Assembly (NCBI GenBank): GCA_947496345.1
Contig: CANMCL010000060.1
Span: 1-5,902, forward strand
Origin: Actinomycetota bacterium
GTDB taxonomy: Bacteria > Actinomycetota > Actinomycetes > Nanopelagicales > Nanopelagicaceae
Length of the DNA: 5,902 bases
Direction: 5' to 3'
Of this stretch, positions 1 to 5,716 are shown one piece after another. The notes under the pieces are model-generated. The model ran no database searches, was not told the origin of the DNA, and was given only the letters and a program-made list of their open reading frames with translations. A program made the translations under genes and the position numbers. How positions within the stretch are numbered: the first letter of the stretch is position 1; each line of letters opens with the position of its first letter.

Positions 1-85
1 AATTGCGGTAAATAATGGAAAAGCCCGCGTAATTGTTCGTCGTGAAAATGAGGCAGATCTGCTCGCACTTGATGTGAAAGAATAG
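1..85 (+). CDS. lysA: diaminopimelate decarboxylase, C-terminal end (partial)
   Basis: Reading from base 2 gives 27 codons, ending in TAG at 83-85, with no internal stop. The peptide runs IAVNNGKARVIVRRENEADL and finishes LALDVKE. This matches the C-terminal tail of actinobacterial LysA as I remember it (a VAV-x-x-G-x-ARVIVRRE-x-x-x-DLLALD pattern). LysA is the PLP enzyme that decarboxylates meso-diaminopimelate to lysine in the cytoplasm. The PLP lysine and active site lie outside the window, so the call rests on the tail plus position: lysA sits directly before hom in many actinobacteria. The stop codon is 4 nt before the hom ATG, so hom is probably co-transcribed and translationally coupled. 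Identity is likely but not proven from 27 residues. Confidence 0.75.
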   Translation, partial: IAVNNGKARVIVRRENEADLLALDVKE

Positions 86-89
86 GCAG

Positions 90-1388
90 ATGAGCCCAGC
101 AGATAAGCCTGTACGTATCGGCATGCTTGGTTGCGGCGTGGTCGGAAGTTCAGTCGCGCGCCTTTTGCTGGCAGATTCCGCAGAACTTTCAACTCGTGCT
201 GGAGTAAAGATTGAATTAGCACGCATTGCAGTGCGCACAATAAAGCCTTACGAAGGAATTAACCCAGCGCTCTTTACTACAGACCCATTTTCAATCGTAA
301 ATGATCCAGAGATCGATTTGATTATTGAGGTAATTGGTGGAATTGAACCTGCGCGCGAATTGATTATGACTGCGATTGAAAATCGCAAATCTGTAGTCAC
401 TGCAAATAAAGCGCTCTTGGCGAGCCACGGTGCCGAAATGTTTACCGCCGCATATGCCAAGGGTGAAGATATTTACTACGAAGCTTCAGTCGCTGGCGCG
501 ATTCCAATTATTCGCCCAATGCGCGATTCCCTTGCCGGCGATTTCGTAACTCGTTTGATGGGCATTGTTAACGGCACAACTAATTACATCTTGACCAAGA
601 TGCACGAAGATAACCGTGAATTTGCCGATGTCTTAAAGGAAGCACAAGCGCTGGGTTACGCCGAAGCAGATCCAACTGCAGATGTCGAAGGCTTTGACGC
701 TGCCGCTAAAGCTGCAATCTTGTCAGGTCTTGCTTTTCACACACGTGTCACCGTTGATGATGTTTACCGTGAAGGAATCTCCAAGATCACTCTTGAAGAT
801 GTAAATATTGCTAAATCTATGGATCACGTAATTAAGTTATTGGCGATCGCAGAGTTAACACCTGCCGATGAGATTTCAGTTCGTGTGCATCCAGTTATGT
901 TGCATAAGAGCCATCCTTTGGCCTCCGTTCGCGATGCTTATAACGCGGTATTTGTTGAAGCCGAATCTGCCGGTTCGCTCATGTTCTATGGCCGTGGCGC
1001 TGGTGGTGCGCCAACGGCATCTGCAATTTTGGGCGATGTTGTTGCAGTTGCGCGCCACATCGCACTTAACTCAGTTGGCCAGCGAGAAACAGATTATGCC
1101 GATCGCGATATCGCGCCAATTGAAAGTACAAAAACTAAGTTCTTAATTCGCCTTGAAGTGGCCGATAAAGCAGGTGTTTTAGCGGCGATCGCTACTGTAT
1201 TTGCCAATCACGGCGTATCGATTCAGACCGTTAACCAAGCAGGTCGAAATAGCGATGCCGAAGTAACGATCGTTACCCACCGCGCGACTGAAGGCGAACT
1301 TAAAGCAACTGTTGCATCGCTTAAGGCAATGGATATGGTCAATAAGATTTCTAGCGTAATCCGCGTAGAAGGAGCGCTGCCAGCATGA
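90..1388 (+). CDS. hom: homoserine dehydrogenase with C-terminal ACT domain
   Basis: 432 aa, the usual length for monofunctional Hom. It reduces aspartate 4-semialdehyde to homoserine with NAD(P)H (EC 1.1.1.3), the branch point to threonine and methionine in the cytoplasm. The N-terminal Rossmann domain shows GCGVVG at residues 14-19. The TANK motif (Lys107) is in the nucleotide/substrate cleft. The catalytic domain has [10 protein letters not shown] (158-167) and the family signature at about 184-212, with GFDAAAK giving Asp203 and Lys207, the conserved catalytic acid/lysine pair. [13 protein letters not shown] (300-312) closes the active site. Residues about 351-425 form an ACT domain ([17 protein letters not shown]), the likely site of threonine feedback inhibition. 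The start ATG follows the lysA stop by 4 nt with only a weak Shine-Dalgarno, which suggests coupling. The stop TGA overlaps the thrC start in ATGA (1385-1388). No damage seen. Confidence 0.97.
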   Translation: MSPADKPVRIGMLGCGVVGSSVARLLLADSAELSTRAGVKIELARIAVRTIKPYEGINPALFTTDPFSIVNDPEIDLIIEVIGGIEPARELIMTAIENRKSVVTANKALLASHGAEMFTAAYAKGEDIYYEASVAGAIPIIRPMRDSLAGDFVTRLMGIVNGTTNYILTKMHEDNREFADVLKEAQALGYAEADPTADVEGFDAAAKAAILSGLAFHTRVTVDDVYREGISKITLEDVNIAKSMDHVIKLLAIAELTPADEISVRVHPVMLHKSHPLASVRDAYNAVFVEAESAGSLMFYGRGAGGAPTASAILGDVVAVARHIALNSVGQRETDYADRDIAPIESTKTKFLIRLEVADKAGVLAAIATVFANHGVSIQTVNQAGRNSDAEVTIVTHRATEGELKATVASLKAMDMVNKISSVIRVEGALPA

Positions 1389-2470
1389 GTTTATTTAAAC
1401 CAAAGAAATCTGGCGCACATCAATGGCGGGGAGTAATAGAGGAGTATCGCGATCGACTTCCAGTTAGCGCGAAGACTCCTGTTGTAACTCTGCACGAAGG
1501 TGGCACTCCACTTATTTATGCTTGCTATCTCTCCGAGCTACTCGATAACGAAGTCTGGTTAAAGTACGAAGGCATCAACCCAACTGGATCTTTTAAAGAT
1601 CGCGGAATGACTATGGCAATTTCTAAAGCCGCTGAAGATGGTGCCAAAGCGGTTATCTGCGCATCAACTGGAAACACTTCTGCAAGTGCTGCAGCATATG
1701 CAACTAAAGCAGGAATGATTTCTGCAGTGTTAATTCCTGCTGGAAAGATTGCAACTGGAAAACTTGCGCAGGCAGTGATCCACGGCGCAGAAATCTTGCA
1801 GGTTGCTGGAAACTTTGATGATTGCTTAACTCTGGCGCGCGAACTCTCGGAAAATTACCCAGTTGCCCTCGTTAACTCAGTTAACCCATATCGCATTGAG
1901 GGCCAAAAGACTGCAGCCTTTGAAGTAATTGATATGTTGGGATTTGCTCCAGACATTCACGCACTTCCAGTAGGCAACGCTGGAAATATCACTGCATACT
2001 GGAAGGGCTACAACGAGTACCGTAGAGATGGAATATCGAAATCACTTCCACAGATGTATGGCTTTCAAGCCGCAGGTGCTGCACCCCTTGTTAAAGGAAA
2101 ACCGGTTTTGAAACCAGAGACAATTGCAACAGCGATTCGTATTGGTAATCCAGCTTCTTGGGATCAAGCGATCGAAGCTCGCGATAAGTCAGGCGGAGTA
2201 ATTGATTCTGTAACTGATAAAGAGATATTGGCTGCTTATGCAATCGTCGCTGGAAAAGAAGGCGTATTTGTTGAGCCTTCATCCGCTGCTGGTATCGCTG
2301 GCTTAATTAAGTATAAGAAAGCGGGCAAGTTACCTAAAGGCAAGAAGATCGTTATCACAGTGACAGGCCACGGATTGAAAGATATTTCTTGGGCGCTAGA
2401 AAAATTCGCTAAGCCAAAGATTGTAAAAGTTAACGCCGCAGCTGCTGCAAAAGCGTTGGGTCTAAAGTAA
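1385..2470 (+). CDS. thrC: threonine synthase
   Basis: 361 aa, typical of the short actinobacterial threonine synthase. It converts O-phosphohomoserine to threonine and phosphate with PLP (EC 4.2.3.1), the last step of the pathway. This is a fold-type II PLP enzyme: [11 protein letters not shown] (65-75) carries the Schiff-base lysine, Lys71. ASTGNTSAS (93-101) carries the Asn expected to contact the PLP ring hydroxyl. GNAGN (197-201) is the phosphate-binding loop. VTGHGLKD (326-333) holds the Thr (327) expected near the pyridine nitrogen. The start is well supported by a strong Shine-Dalgarno, AGAAGGAG at 1367-1374, 10 nt upstream inside the end of hom, and by the 4-nt overlap with the hom stop. 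A short Ala-rich, Lys-ending tail (351-361) is unremarkable. thrB follows after 5 nt. Confidence 0.97.
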   Translation: MSLFKPKKSGAHQWRGVIEEYRDRLPVSAKTPVVTLHEGGTPLIYACYLSELLDNEVWLKYEGINPTGSFKDRGMTMAISKAAEDGAKAVICASTGNTSASAAAYATKAGMISAVLIPAGKIATGKLAQAVIHGAEILQVAGNFDDCLTLARELSENYPVALVNSVNPYRIEGQKTAAFEVIDMLGFAPDIHALPVGNAGNITAYWKGYNEYRRDGISKSLPQMYGFQAAGAAPLVKGKPVLKPETIATAIRIGNPASWDQAIEARDKSGGVIDSVTDKEILAAYAIVAGKEGVFVEPSSAAGIAGLIKYKKAGKLPKGKKIVITVTGHGLKDISWALEKFAKPKIVKVNAAAAAKALGLK

Positions 2471-2475
2471 GAGCT

Positions 2476-3402
2476 ATGGCAAAACCAACATTTAAAGCCA
2501 ATCCAATTCAAGTACAGGTTCCGGCATCTAGCGCCAATTTGGGGCCAGGCTTTGATTCATTTGGTTTAGCACTTGGTATGCACGATCGCTATGTCGCACA
2601 AATTTTAGATGATGCCGGTTTAGATATCGATGTAACCGGCGAAGGCGCAGATGAAGTTCCGCGCACTGATAAGAACTTACTAGTTAAAGCGATGTATAAA
2701 GGTTTTGATTTCCTTGGTGGCAAGCCGAAAGGAATTGCGGTTCGCGCATTAAATGTGATTCCACATGGACGCGGACTTGGATCTTCGGCAAGTGCGATCG
2801 TTGGTGGTTTATCACTAGCGCGCGCTTTGGTCTTAACTGGTGCTGACAAGATGAACGATGAAAAATTACTACAGCTGGCAACTGAGATGGAAGGCCATCC
2901 CGATAACGTGGCTGCCGCTCTGTACGGAAACGCTGTTGTCGCTTGGCAAGAAGATCAACACGGCAAGAACGTTGCGCAGGCAATTTCATTGAGCGTTGAC
3001 ACTCGAATTCGCGCTATCGCATTTATTCCATCTACTGCGATGGCCACAGCAAAGGCGCGCAAGATGTTGCCTGAAACAATTCCACATCGCGATGCGGCTA
3101 AGAATTCTGCTAATTCTGCTCTATTAGTTCATGCACTCACCCTGCGCCCAGATCTACTCTTTAGGGCGACCGAAGATTTCCTACATCAGGCTTATCGCAG
3201 TGAGGCTATGCCGGCATCATTTGCACTTCTAAATAAGTTACGTGGTGCAGGAGTTGCAGCATTTATCTCGGGCGCTGGGCCAACAGTCCTTGCCTTACAT
3301 ACTGGTAGTGAATCCGATGTAGCTGAATTGATTCGTGCTGCAGGCAGCAAGTTTGAAGCGAAATCCCTGGAGATTTCTCGCACCGGAGCGACGATTCTTT
3401 AG
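2476..3402 (+). CDS. thrB: homoserine kinase (GHMP kinase family)
   Basis: 308 aa. It phosphorylates homoserine to O-phosphohomoserine with ATP (EC 2.7.1.39), feeding ThrC encoded immediately upstream. All three GHMP kinase motifs are visible. Motif 1 is PASSANLGPGFDSFG at 16-30. Motif 2, the glycine-rich ATP-binding loop, is PHGRGLGSSASA at 96-107. Motif 3 is ISGAGPTVLAL at 264-274. EGHPDN (139-144) is the conserved segment typical of ThrB, just after motif 2. The start is 5 nt after the thrC stop with a weak Shine-Dalgarno (GAG), so translation probably depends on coupling. It is the last gene of the lysA-hom-thrC-thrB run. No canonical terminator with a T-tract follows, and the rho promoter begins 15 nt after the stop, so some read-through into rho is possible. 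Confidence 0.96.
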   Translation: MAKPTFKANPIQVQVPASSANLGPGFDSFGLALGMHDRYVAQILDDAGLDIDVTGEGADEVPRTDKNLLVKAMYKGFDFLGGKPKGIAVRALNVIPHGRGLGSSASAIVGGLSLARALVLTGADKMNDEKLLQLATEMEGHPDNVAAALYGNAVVAWQEDQHGKNVAQAISLSVDTRIRAIAFIPSTAMATAKARKMLPETIPHRDAAKNSANSALLVHALTLRPDLLFRATEDFLHQAYRSEAMPASFALLNKLRGAGVAAFISGAGPTVLALHTGSESDVAELIRAAGSKFEAKSLEISRTGATIL

Positions 3403-3416
3403 CCATTTTTCTAGTT

Positions 3417-3446
3417 TTGCAGCCCGCCTGCGCGGGGTGCTATGGT
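3417..3446 (+). promoter_or_regulatory. promoter for rho
   Basis: A sigma-70-type promoter: -35 box TTGCAG at 3417-3422, 18-bp spacer, and -10 box TATGGT at 3441-3446 preceded by TGC (extended -10). The predicted transcription start is about 3453, giving a leader of about 80 nt to the first in-frame ATG (3533) or about 116 nt to the second (3569). It begins 15 nt after thrB, so rho can be expressed independently of the threonine operon. The spacer contains a GC-rich palindrome, described separately. Confidence 0.7.
3423..3436. repeat. GC-rich inverted repeat in the rho promoter spacer
   Basis: CCCGC at 3423-3427 and GCGGG at 3432-3436 are perfect 5-bp arms around a 4-nt centre, CTGC. The element lies between the -35 and -10 boxes of the rho promoter and 20 nt after the thrB stop. 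No T-tract follows, so it is not a canonical intrinsic terminator. It could be a weak pause or partial terminator for the upstream operon, an operator, or chance. Confidence 0.45.
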
Positions 3447-3452
3447 TAACCC

Positions 3453-3532
3453 ACTTGCTCAGCCGGAAGTTACGGTGAAAGTCGGCAGGTAATCAATTCC
3501 AATTCACCAGGCTTTCTGCTTTTACGAACTCA
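3453..3532 (+). promoter_or_regulatory. rho 5' leader, possibly structured and autoregulatory
   Basis: Untranslated leader between the predicted start site and the first rho ATG. GCCG (3462-3465) can pair with CGGC (3483-3486). GGTGAA (3474-3479), in the loop of that stem, is perfectly complementary to TTCACC (3503-3508), so an H-type pseudoknot or a pair of competing hairpins is possible. The 3' half (3491-3532) is poor in G and rich in C (12 C and 4 G in 42 nt by hand count) and includes a tandem CAATTC. That composition is what Rho binds at rut sites. Rho autoregulation through its own leader is established in E. coli; its operation here is inference. Confidence 0.45.
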
Positions 3533-5149
3533 ATGCGCGTAGACGAAGCCCCAAATGAAAAGATAGAGATGACAGATCAAGATCAGGTCAAGGACGTAGA
3601 ACCAATTCGTTCAAATAGTCCCGAGCTAGCGGCGATGAGCCTTCCGAAGTTAAAGGAAGTTGCCGCCCAACTAGGTATCGATGGCGCAACAAAATTGAAG
3701 AAGGATGCACTCGTAACCGCGATTGCAGATCTACAGGCCGCAAACCGCGAAGCCGCTAAGGCTGAACGCGAAGCACGTCGCGAAGCACGTAACGCGAAGA
3801 AGAATTCCAGCCGCGAAAATACACAGAACAATTCAAGTGATGACGACGGCGACGATGAAGGTCCAAGCGAGAGTAATGATAATGGTCCACGCGATAACGA
3901 CCGCAACTTTGCTGGTCGCGACCGTGGTCGTGGCCGAGATCGCAACCGTGGACGTGATCGCAACCGTGAACGTGGACCACGCGAAGAGCGCGAGCCTGTA
4001 ATTGGTGAAGATGATGTTTTGGTTCCAGTTGGCGGCCTCGTTGACATTATGGACAACTATTCATTTATCCGCACTGGTGGTTACTTGCCAGGTCCAAACG
4101 ATGTCTACGTTTCGCAGCAACAAGTTCGTAAGTACGGACTTCGTAAGGGCGATGTTGTAACCGGACAAGTACGTCAAGCGCGCGAAGGCGAACAGCGCCA
4201 GAAGTACAACCCACTTATTACTCTCGAAACAATTAATGGCGTAACTCCAGATGAAGCGCGCGGTCGCGTTGAATTCGGCAAGCTTGTACCTCTTTACCCA
4301 CAAGAGCGCCTGCGCCTTGAAACCGAACCAAATATCTTGACCACACGCGTTATCGATCTGATCGCACCGATTGGTAAAGGCCAGCGCGGACTAATTGTTT
4401 CGCCACCAAAGGCTGGTAAGACGATGGTCTTGCAGGCAATTGCAAATGCGATCACTACAAATAATCCAGAGTGTCACTTAATGGTTGTTCTAGTTGATGA
4501 GCGCCCTGAAGAAGTTACTGATATGCAGCGCTCTGTTAAGGGTGAAGTTATCGCTTCAACATTTGATCGCCCGGCAGATGATCACACCACGATTGCAGAA
4601 CTTGCGATCGAGCGCGCTAAGCGCTTGGTTGAACTCGGCCACGATGTTGTCGTCTTGCTTGATTCAATTACTCGTTTGGGCCGCGCATACAACATTGCAG
4701 CCCCTGCATCTGGTCGCATCCTTTCTGGTGGCGTTGACTCTGCTGCGCTGTATCCACCTAAGAAGTTCTTCGGTGCAGCACGTAATATTGAAGATGGCGG
4801 ATCGCTAACTATTCTTGCAACCGCGCTCGTTGATACTGGATCACGTATGGATGAAGTTATCTTCGAAGAGTTCAAGGGCACCGGAAATATGGAGCTTATT
4901 CTCGATCGCCGCATGGCAGATAAGCGCATTTTCCCAGCGGTAAACGTAGTTGCATCAGGAACACGTAAGGAAGAAATCCTTATGGGAACTGAAGAACTTA
5001 ACATTGTCTGGAAGTTGCGTCGCGTACTTCACGCCCTAGAACCACAGGCTGCTCTGGAATTGTTGCTTGAGAAGATGAAGGGCACTAAGTCCAACGTTGA
5101 ATTCTTGATGCAGATCCAGAAGACAACTTCAGGTCCAAACGAAGGCTAA
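3533..5149 (+). CDS. rho: transcription termination factor Rho
   Basis: 538 aa RNA-dependent ATPase/helicase, a hexameric ring that ends transcription at Rho-dependent sites. Domains: Rho_N helical region about 32-70 (LAAMSLPKLKEVAAQLGI); an actinobacterial-type disordered insert about 71-155, first Ala/Glu/Arg, then acidic (DDDGDDEG, 103-110), then Arg/Asp/Asn/Gly-rich; the primary RNA-binding cold-shock fold about 161-235 (NYSFIRTGGYLPGPNDVYVS); the ATPase domain from about 255. Walker A is PPKAGKT (291-297). The catalytic Glu is Glu323 in VDERPEE. Walker B is VVVLLDS (Asp377). Q-loop/R-loop motifs lie in GGVDSAALYPPKKFFGAAR (399-417) and EEFKGTGNMEL (445-455). ATALVDTG (429-436) keeps Leu432. 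From memory, mycobacterial Rho has Met there, linked to bicyclomycin resistance. The first ATG has no Shine-Dalgarno. Met13 (3569, MTDQDQ) resembles usual actinobacterial Rho starts and is an equal or better candidate, giving 526 aa. Confidence 0.97.
   Translation: MRVDEAPNEKIEMTDQDQVKDVEPIRSNSPELAAMSLPKLKEVAAQLGIDGATKLKKDALVTAIADLQAANREAAKAEREARREARNAKKNSSRENTQNNSSDDDGDDEGPSESNDNGPRDNDRNFAGRDRGRGRDRNRGRDRNRERGPREEREPVIGEDDVLVPVGGLVDIMDNYSFIRTGGYLPGPNDVYVSQQQVRKYGLRKGDVVTGQVRQAREGEQRQKYNPLITLETINGVTPDEARGRVEFGKLVPLYPQERLRLETEPNILTTRVIDLIAPIGKGQRGLIVSPPKAGKTMVLQAIANAITTNNPECHLMVVLVDERPEEVTDMQRSVKGEVIASTFDRPADDHTTIAELAIERAKRLVELGHDVVVLLDSITRLGRAYNIAAPASGRILSGGVDSAALYPPKKFFGAARNIEDGGSLTILATALVDTGSRMDEVIFEEFKGTGNMELILDRRMADKRIFPAVNVVASGTRKEEILMGTEELNIVWKLRRVLHALEPQAALELLLEKMKGTKSNVEFLMQIQKTTSGPNEG
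3938..3973 (+). repeat. 18-bp tandem repeat inside the rho insert
   Basis: Two adjacent 18-bp units, 3938-3955 and 3956-3973, differ at one base (G3951 versus A3969). They encode DRNRGR and DRNRER (Rho residues 136-147) in the disordered Arg-rich linker. The near identity at DNA level, including synonymous positions, points to a recent in-frame duplication. Confidence 0.8.
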
Positions 5150-5182
5150 GCCTAGATTTGGCTAATCCCACCGTTTGACCGC

Positions 5183-5211
5183 AAGACTTTCACAAGGTCT
5201 TCACAAAGTCT
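5183..5211. promoter_or_regulatory. tandem 11-bp direct repeat with overlapping dyads; candidate response-regulator site
   Basis: TTCACAAGGTC (5189-5199) is followed directly by TTCACAAAGTC (5200-5210), with 10 of 11 bases identical and one further shared T. Written as TCACAAG-N4-TCACAAA it has the 7+4 spacing known for PhoP-type OmpR/PhoB-family sites in actinobacteria (TCACAGC-N4-TCACAGC in Mycobacterium; 11-nt PHO-box units in Streptomyces). A weaker third unit may lie at 5178-5188 (5 of 11). The same bases also form a dyad with 8-nt arms (5183-5190 / 5194-5201, one G-T) and a perfect 7-bp inverted repeat (5184-5190 / 5205-5211). The element lies 55 nt before the start of the secreted-protein gene. 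A poor -10 (TATCTC, 5220-5225) about 8 nt downstream would suit an activator-dependent promoter. Function is inferred. Confidence 0.5.
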
Positions 5212-5254
5212 GGGCGCAATATCTCCTTATCAGCAAGCCACCCGGTGAGCGATG

Positions 5255-5260
5255 AGGGAG
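5255..5260 (+). promoter_or_regulatory. ribosome binding site that fixes the start of the secreted-protein gene
   Basis: AGGGAG is 6 nt before the ATG at 5267. The longer in-frame ATG at 5252 would place this Shine-Dalgarno inside the coding region and has nothing comparable upstream. The 5267 start also gives a clean signal peptide beginning MSATKKF. The start at 5267 is therefore preferred. Confidence 0.8.
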
Positions 5261-5266
5261 TTAAAA

Positions 5267-5644
5267 ATGTCAGCAACTAAGAAGTTTCTAGCAACAGCAA
5301 TTGTCGCAACATCACTATTTGGCGGAGTCTCATCCGCATCTGCTGTAGATACTAAAGATGCAGCAATCGCTCGTGCTCAAGCACAAGCAGCGTTCCAATC
5401 ACAAATGAGCTCTCATATCAACGCACAGCGCGCAATTGCTGATGCACACCGTGCAGCAAATGCGAAGGCGTTAGCAGATTTTCAAGCAGCGCTTGCGACT
5501 GTAACAACTGATGCAGAATTAAAAGCTGCAAAGGATGCACGCAAAGCAGCAGTAACAGCTGCAGCAGCAACAGCAAAAGCTGCCAAAGATGCTTTGGTAA
5601 AACCAACAAAGCCAGCTAAGCCAGTTAAAGCACCAAAGGCTTAG
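5267..5644 (+). CDS. small secreted alanine-rich protein with Lys/Pro tail, unknown family
   Basis: 125 aa from the ATG at 5267. Residues 1-26 are a standard Sec signal peptide: KK at 5-6, a hydrophobic core (FLATAIVATSLFGGV) and a signal-peptidase I site after ASA (24-26). There is no lipobox and no Cys. The mature part (27-125) contains 36 alanines by hand count, with Lys, Gln, Asp, Arg and two Phe, and no Trp, Tyr or Cys. Residues about 29-110 read as one or two long amphipathic helices. The tail (111-125) has repeated K-P/K-A steps (KPTKPAKPVKAPKA), basic and extended. Alanine codons are dominated by GCA (26 of 42). The gene stands alone between rho and rpmE, with its own candidate promoter element and a strong terminator. 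I do not recognise the family. An exported basic protein that binds wall polymers, DNA or another polyanion is possible, but no function can be assigned. Confidence 0.8.
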   Translation: MSATKKFLATAIVATSLFGGVSSASAVDTKDAAIARAQAQAAFQSQMSSHINAQRAIADAHRAANAKALADFQAALATVTTDAELKAAKDARKAAVTAAAATAKAAKDALVKPTKPAKPVKAPKA

Positions 5645-5661
5645 TACTACATATCGAGGGC

Positions 5662-5716
5662 GAGAAAACCGCAAGATCCGTGCTTGTCGAGGACGGATTT
5701 TGCGGTTTTCTCTTTT
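5662..5716 (+). terminator. strong intrinsic terminator after the secreted-protein gene
   Basis: Arms of 20 nt, 5662-5681 and 5693-5712, pair along their whole length with a single G-T wobble (G5675 with T5699). The 11-nt loop can add a few more pairs. The 3' arm ends GCGGTTTTCTC and is followed by TTTT (5713-5716), giving the U-rich end. The 5' arm begins GAGAAAACCGC, so the reverse strand also has a T-rich end and the element may work in both directions. It starts 18 nt after the gene's stop and insulates rpmE, which therefore needs its own promoter. Confidence 0.92.

Noticed and set aside
1263..1276. Perfect 14-bp palindrome GTAACGATCGTTAC
   Set aside because: It lies within the ACT-domain coding part of hom, away from any promoter, and contains one of the frequent CGATCG sites; probably chance plus codon bias.
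3459..3490. GCCGGAAGTTACGGTGAAAG followed by TCGGC in the rho leader looks like part of a cobalamin riboswitch (GGTGAAA-x-TCGG-like)
   Set aside because: No B12 box or the rest of the conserved core is present, the space is too short, and rho is not a plausible B12-controlled gene.
3583..4056. A 157-codon open frame on the minus strand opposite the rho N-terminus, rich in Ser/Arg/Pro
   Set aside because: It is a shadow of the repetitive Arg/Asp-coding stretch of rho. It has no ribosome site and its composition is low-complexity; the + strand frame is clearly the conserved Rho protein.
4582..5004. A 140-codon minus-strand frame inside the rho ATPase domain
   Set aside because: It lies entirely opposite the conserved Walker A/B region of rho, has no motifs or upstream signals, and follows from the codon pattern of the + strand gene.
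5143..5153. AGGCT-A-AGCCT palindrome over the rho stop codon as a possible terminator
   Set aside because: Only 5-bp arms around a 1-nt centre, which cannot form an RNA hairpin loop, and no T-tract.
5252..5266. An upstream in-frame ATG adding five residues to the secreted protein
   Set aside because: The Shine-Dalgarno AGGGAG lies inside this extension and is correctly spaced for the ATG at 5267, which also begins a standard signal peptide.
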